Shown here one piece after another: positions 6,196 through 9,158 of a stretch of 9,158 bases of DNA (position 1 is its first letter; every line of letters starts with the position of its first letter). The notes beneath the pieces are model-generated. The model did no database searches, was not told where the DNA came from, and was given only the letters and a program-made list of their open reading frames with translations. A program made the translations under genes and the position numbers. The DNA comes from Clostridia bacterium (GTDB lineage: Bacteria; Bacillota; Clostridia; Christensenellales; UBA1242): contig JALOBO010000055.1 in NCBI GenBank assembly GCA_023228225.1, positions 1-9,158 of the forward strand, read 5' to 3'.

Positions 6196-9158
6196 ATGGG
6201 CTTTACGGAAACAAAAGCGTTAGACATATATTACGGGGCTGATCGAATTGCCCGTGATATAAATGGCGAGGCAATCAAGCATATCGGAAACGATGGGACG
6301 GGCGCTCATCTAGCAACCGAGATTAGATTTCATTTTACCGATGAGGGTGCGTTGGCGGAAACTTGTTCTATTACCGCCGTAGCAAAACGAGCCGATGGTG
6401 CTATGCGGTTCGATCAATTAACAAAAGTCGGCGTTGGAACAACCGCTTATTATAAATTAGAAATCAATAATTGGTATTTAGAAAAATACGGAACGCTTTT
6501 ACTTGATGTAAAAGTATATGATGGCGAGATTACCATTACCGATGGAGTTTTGACGCCTAGTGCCGGAACAAAGATTATTGTTGGCACTACTTTCGTAATG
6601 AGGGTCGATTATGTTCCGCAACCAACTACGCAAGTGTCCGCCGATGAATTATCTACGCTCGAAGCCATTTTGGTCTTGGTAGAGTCAAAACCTTATTTTC
6701 AAGACATTATCAAAGTGGTTGATAGTTTTAGCACGATTGAGGCAACTTTTCCAGATGAAAGTATAGCAAATCGTATGTATGTGCTAGACAGCATTAGCAC
6801 CGATGAAGAATGGGGATTTGAAGCACGAAAAGTAAGACAAGTAAATAGCGATGGAACGGCTTGGTTAGAAACTAGCAATGGAGATAAAGAGTTTTATTTA
6901 ACAACCGATGAATTGTATCGTGAAATAGATAGATTAGTAAAAGTAGAAACCGATAGAATAGACGATTTATTAGACGGAACGCTAATCGCCAAGAAAGCCG
7001 AGCAAGACGACGAAGGAAACGATATTGTCGATACTTATGCTACTAAAACAGAATTAGGCGTAGAAGAGGGTCGCATTGACGATTTGCTTGATGGCGATTT
7101 AACGGCATATAAAGCGGAACGGGACGCAGAGGGTCGTGTTATTCATACCGATTATTTAAGGGCTGGCGATTATCCTAATTTTATTCCGATTGCTCAAAAA
7201 GGCGTTGCTAATGGCGTTGCTCCATTGGGTAGCGATAGTAAGATTGCCTCTACTTATTTGCCGGGTTATGTTGATGATGTTATCACGATTGAAACAGCAA
7301 CCATTTATAGTGCTGGAAATCCCATACCAAACGGTTTTGCTGGTGGCGGCGATAAATACAATCTATATCAAGCGAGCGGATACCTAGTCAATCAGTTGTG
7401 GAAAAAGCCAAATGATGTAACCATTTATGTTTATGATAGGGTTGCCGATGTTGACGCAATCTATGTGACAAGAGATACAAACAAAACTTATCGTTTGAGT
7501 GCTTTAATCGCTGGTTCTCTCGTAGAGATTTCATCTTCACTCGCATTGGGCGAAACATCGGCAACCGCCTATGCCGGAGATAAAGGTAAAGCAACCACCG
7601 ATAAAGCCACTCGTCTTGATTATGAAATAAATCTTACTAATAAATATAATTTAGGTGCTTTGTATTTTGATAAAGGAGATTGGAAGATTGCCACCGAAAG
7701 CGTTTATAATGCCTCGTTGTATCAAGCCACGATTACGGGAACATACGATACTAGCGAAGATTTTTTGACCGCTTGCGAAACGCAATATTCGGCTATCGCA
7801 CAAAGTGTAGGAACTGCCTTGCGTGGCGTAAATAGTGCTGGTGGTTATTACTACGCATTAAATAGCGTAATTGACAATAACCCTAATGTTTTACTTGCCG
7901 ATGAAGATGTAGCCAATGTTCCTTTAACCATTAACGCTAAAACGGGACAAACCGCCAATTTACAACAATGGAAAGTTGCCGGGACATTAAAGGCAAATAT
8001 TGATAAAAATGGAGCATTTGTAGGAAGCGACGCTTCATTATCGGGCGGAGTTAAAAATATTTCAACAGGAAACAACGCCGCCGTTTCAGTTCCTAATTCG
8101 GGAACATATATCACACGTAATATTGCTGACACTAACCCAGCCTTAAAAGTTAATAACTTACTTGGCACTCTCAATATTGTCGAGTTCCAAAGTGCGACAA
8201 CCGATAAAGCCCAAATTACCAAAGACGGCATTTATAACAAGACCGACGTCGATAGTGTGGTAATTACACAAGGCGGAAGTCCGATATTATCAACTTATAA
8301 AAATCCTACCGTCGTTGCTGGAAGAAACACATTTGTCGGTAAATCGGGTAATACAACGCTTGGTTCAACGGCCACTACATCGGCACACGCAAGTTATAAT
8401 ACGGGTATTGGACAAGGTTCATTAAACGCATTAACGCTTGGTAGTGAAGATACCGCCATTGGGTATAATGCGTTAGTTGCTTTAACCACTGGAAACGCAA
8501 ATGTTGCTATTGGTTCAAATGCTTTAAGTGGAATAAACACAAGTGTTAGTAATGTGGCAATAGGTCAAGTTGCTGGGTCTTTTTTAGGAGATGGCAGCAC
8601 ACCATTGACATCTTCGTCTAACTCTGTATTTTTGGGCGTTTCATCAAGAGCCAATGCTAATACGGAAACTAACCAAATCGTTATCGGTTATCAAGCCATC
8701 GGCGCTGGTAGTAATAGTGTCGTTTTGGGTAATGATAGTATCACAAAGACCTATCTAAAAGGACAAGTCGATATTTTCAATGGCGGGTTATCGCTTAATA
8801 TCGGCGGCGACACGGGTGCTAATACAAGAACAAACGAAACCACTAAATATGGGCGTTTAACAATTCCGCATTATACTAATGCCGAAGAACCGATTGCCTT
8901 AATTATGGGCGTTGCGGGTAGTTCTAATGAAGTTAGAATTGGCGGCGGCTCGTCAATTACAAATGCGGCAACTAAGATTTCATTATATACGGGTGCTACA
9001 ACCACTACTACTACCGGCACTGAACGAATGACGATTGATAGTGCTGGTAATATCGGCATTGGCGAAACTACACCTACCGCCCAATTACAAGTTAAATCGA
9101 GTGCTACTGATAAAATAGCATTAAAAGTTGATGGCCCGACCGGATTATCTACTGTTTT
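6196..9158 (+). CDS. Mosaic tail-fibre / receptor-binding protein (partial, 3' end outside window)
   Basis: The frame is open from the ATG at 6196 (CAGG at 6185-6188, seven bases upstream) to the window edge: 987 codons with no stop. Residues 1-145 resemble a BppU-like N-terminal domain ('AHLATEIRFHFTD', 'GTLLLDVKVYDG'), which attaches fibres to the baseplate. Residues 249-326 hold two 39-residue coiled-coil-like copies. Residues 335-476 form a tail-fibre module: 'KGVANGVAPLGSDSKIASTY', 'LPGYVDDV', then 'SSSLALGETSATAYAGDKGK'. Residues 576-610 and 648-681 are related beta modules ('PLTI..KTGQ..NLQQWKVAG'; 'PALKVNN...NIVEFQS'). About 734-860 carry YadA-head-like repeats. Residues 943-971 (ERMTIDSAGNIGIGETTPTA) form the shaft motif that often precedes a chaperone or S74 peptidase domain, which is not seen here. 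The protein likely forms trimers and recognises the host surface. Confidence 0.85.
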   Translation, partial: MGFTETKALDIYYGADRIARDINGEAIKHIGNDGTGAHLATEIRFHFTDEGALAETCSITAVAKRADGAMRFDQLTKVGVGTTAYYKLEINNWYLEKYGTLLLDVKVYDGEITITDGVLTPSAGTKIIVGTTFVMRVDYVPQPTTQVSADELSTLEAILVLVESKPYFQDIIKVVDSFSTIEATFPDESIANRMYVLDSISTDEEWGFEARKVRQVNSDGTAWLETSNGDKEFYLTTDELYREIDRLVKVETDRIDDLLDGTLIAKKAEQDDEGNDIVDTYATKTELGVEEGRIDDLLDGDLTAYKAERDAEGRVIHTDYLRAGDYPNFIPIAQKGVANGVAPLGSDSKIASTYLPGYVDDVITIETATIYSAGNPIPNGFAGGGDKYNLYQASGYLVNQLWKKPNDVTIYVYDRVADVDAIYVTRDTNKTYRLSALIAGSLVEISSSLALGETSATAYAGDKGKATTDKATRLDYEINLTNKYNLGALYFDKGDWKIATESVYNASLYQATITGTYDTSEDFLTACETQYSAIAQSVGTALRGVNSAGGYYYALNSVIDNNPNVLLADEDVANVPLTINAKTGQTANLQQWKVAGTLKANIDKNGAFVGSDASLSGGVKNISTGNNAAVSVPNSGTYITRNIADTNPALKVNNLLGTLNIVEFQSATTDKAQITKDGIYNKTDVDSVVITQGGSPILSTYKNPTVVAGRNTFVGKSGNTTLGSTATTSAHASYNTGIGQGSLNALTLGSEDTAIGYNALVALTTGNANVAIGSNALSGINTSVSNVAIGQVAGSFLGDGSTPLTSSSNSVFLGVSSRANANTETNQIVIGYQAIGAGSNSVVLGNDSITKTYLKGQVDIFNGGLSLNIGGDTGANTRTNETTKYGRLTIPHYTNAEEPIALIMGVAGSSNEVRIGGGSSITNAATKISLYTGATTTTTTGTERMTIDSAGNIGIGETTPTAQLQVKSSATDKIALKVDGPTGLSTV
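6940..7173 (+). repeat. Two tandem 39-residue repeats in the tail fibre
   Basis: The first copy (6940-7056) reads KVETDRIDDLLDG...KKAEQDDEGNDI...; the second (7057-7173) reads GVEEGRIDDLLDG...YKAERDAEGRVI.... Around 20 of 39 residues are identical, with the block RIDDLLDG invariant and 'KAE.D.EG' conserved. The heptad-like hydrophobic spacing suggests a trimeric coiled-coil linker between the attachment domain and the distal modules. The DNA copies have drifted, so this is an old protein-level duplication. Confidence 0.75.
8395..8775 (+). repeat. YadA-head-like short repeats in the tail fibre
   Basis: The chain contains a run of imperfect units with the core 'n.aIG..al': YNTGIGQGSL, DTAIGYNALVAL, NVAIGSNALSGI, NVAIGQVAG, then NSVFLGVSS, NQIVIGYQAIG and NSVVLGND. 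This pattern is that of the left-handed parallel beta-roll found in trimeric autotransporter adhesin heads and in many phage fibres. The spacing is 14-20 residues early on and becomes irregular around residues 790-815. It ends in 'TKTYLKGQVDI', which looks like a transition to the next module. Confidence 0.8.
9007..9015 (+). repeat. Short ACT trinucleotide run
   Basis: Three to four ACT/ACC triplets in frame encode part of a poly-Thr stretch (residues 935-940, TTTTTT) just before the GNIGIG shaft motif. It is a short in-frame repeat whose change in copy number would only lengthen or shorten a Thr linker. Confidence 0.5.

Noticed and set aside
7851..8231. 126-aa minus-strand frame inside the fibre gene
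   Set aside because: It is antisense to a clearly recognisable fibre module, lacks a ribosome site, and is explained by low stop density opposite the GCC/GTT-rich coding strand.
1..9158. Signs of CRISPR, tRNA, integrase or diversity-generating retroelement
   Set aside because: No regularly spaced repeats, no cloverleaf-like segment, and no reverse transcriptase or template/variable repeat pair was seen in the window.

Overview
The window is a block of virion-structure genes from a tailed double-stranded DNA phage or prophage. All genes lie on the + strand and are tightly packed. The DNA is AT-rich. The ribosome sites are GGAG/AAAGGAG-like, and both candidate promoters are extended -10 elements of the TGTGnTAAAAT type (TRTG motif), which is typical of Bacillota. 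The tail-fibre modules also resemble those of gut Bacillota phages. The likely host is therefore a low-GC Gram-positive (Bacillota or Mollicutes-like) gut bacterium. TGG is used for Trp and TAA/TAG/TGA all act as stops, so the standard code fits. The host assignment is inference.

Layout: bases 1-238 hold the 3' end of a gene, probably a head protein. A strong intrinsic terminator (251-282) closes that unit and a promoter (317-334) opens the next one. The second unit runs 362-6135 with almost no gaps. It encodes an alpha-helical connector candidate (120 aa), a head-closure/stopper candidate (115 aa), a gp10-like neck or tail-completion candidate (212 aa), a 388-aa protein read as a tail tube with a tail-terminator-like N-terminal part, a 160-aa protein with one hydrophobic helix, and a 913-aa baseplate/tail hub. 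A second promoter nearly identical to the first (6150-6167) precedes a giant tail-fibre gene that starts at 6196 and runs off the right edge with at least 987 codons.

The order connector, stopper, neck, tube, small protein, hub, fibre is the usual siphophage order. It differs in having no ordinary long tape-measure gene, no tail-assembly chaperone pair and no separate distal-tail gene. The 160-aa membrane-helix protein sits exactly where the tape measure should be. My best reading is a short-tailed siphophage with a miniature tape measure. The fibre is a mosaic: a BppU-like attachment domain, duplicated coiled-coil segments, a 'YVDDV...GETSATAY.GDKGK' module, repeated beta modules, YadA-head-like repeats and a 'GNIGIG.TTP' shaft segment. 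It probably continues into further modules, possibly a chaperone domain, outside the window.

Most assignments rest on gene order, size and motif recognition by eye, without database searches. The phage-tail nature of the region is secure; the individual neck assignments are tentative.
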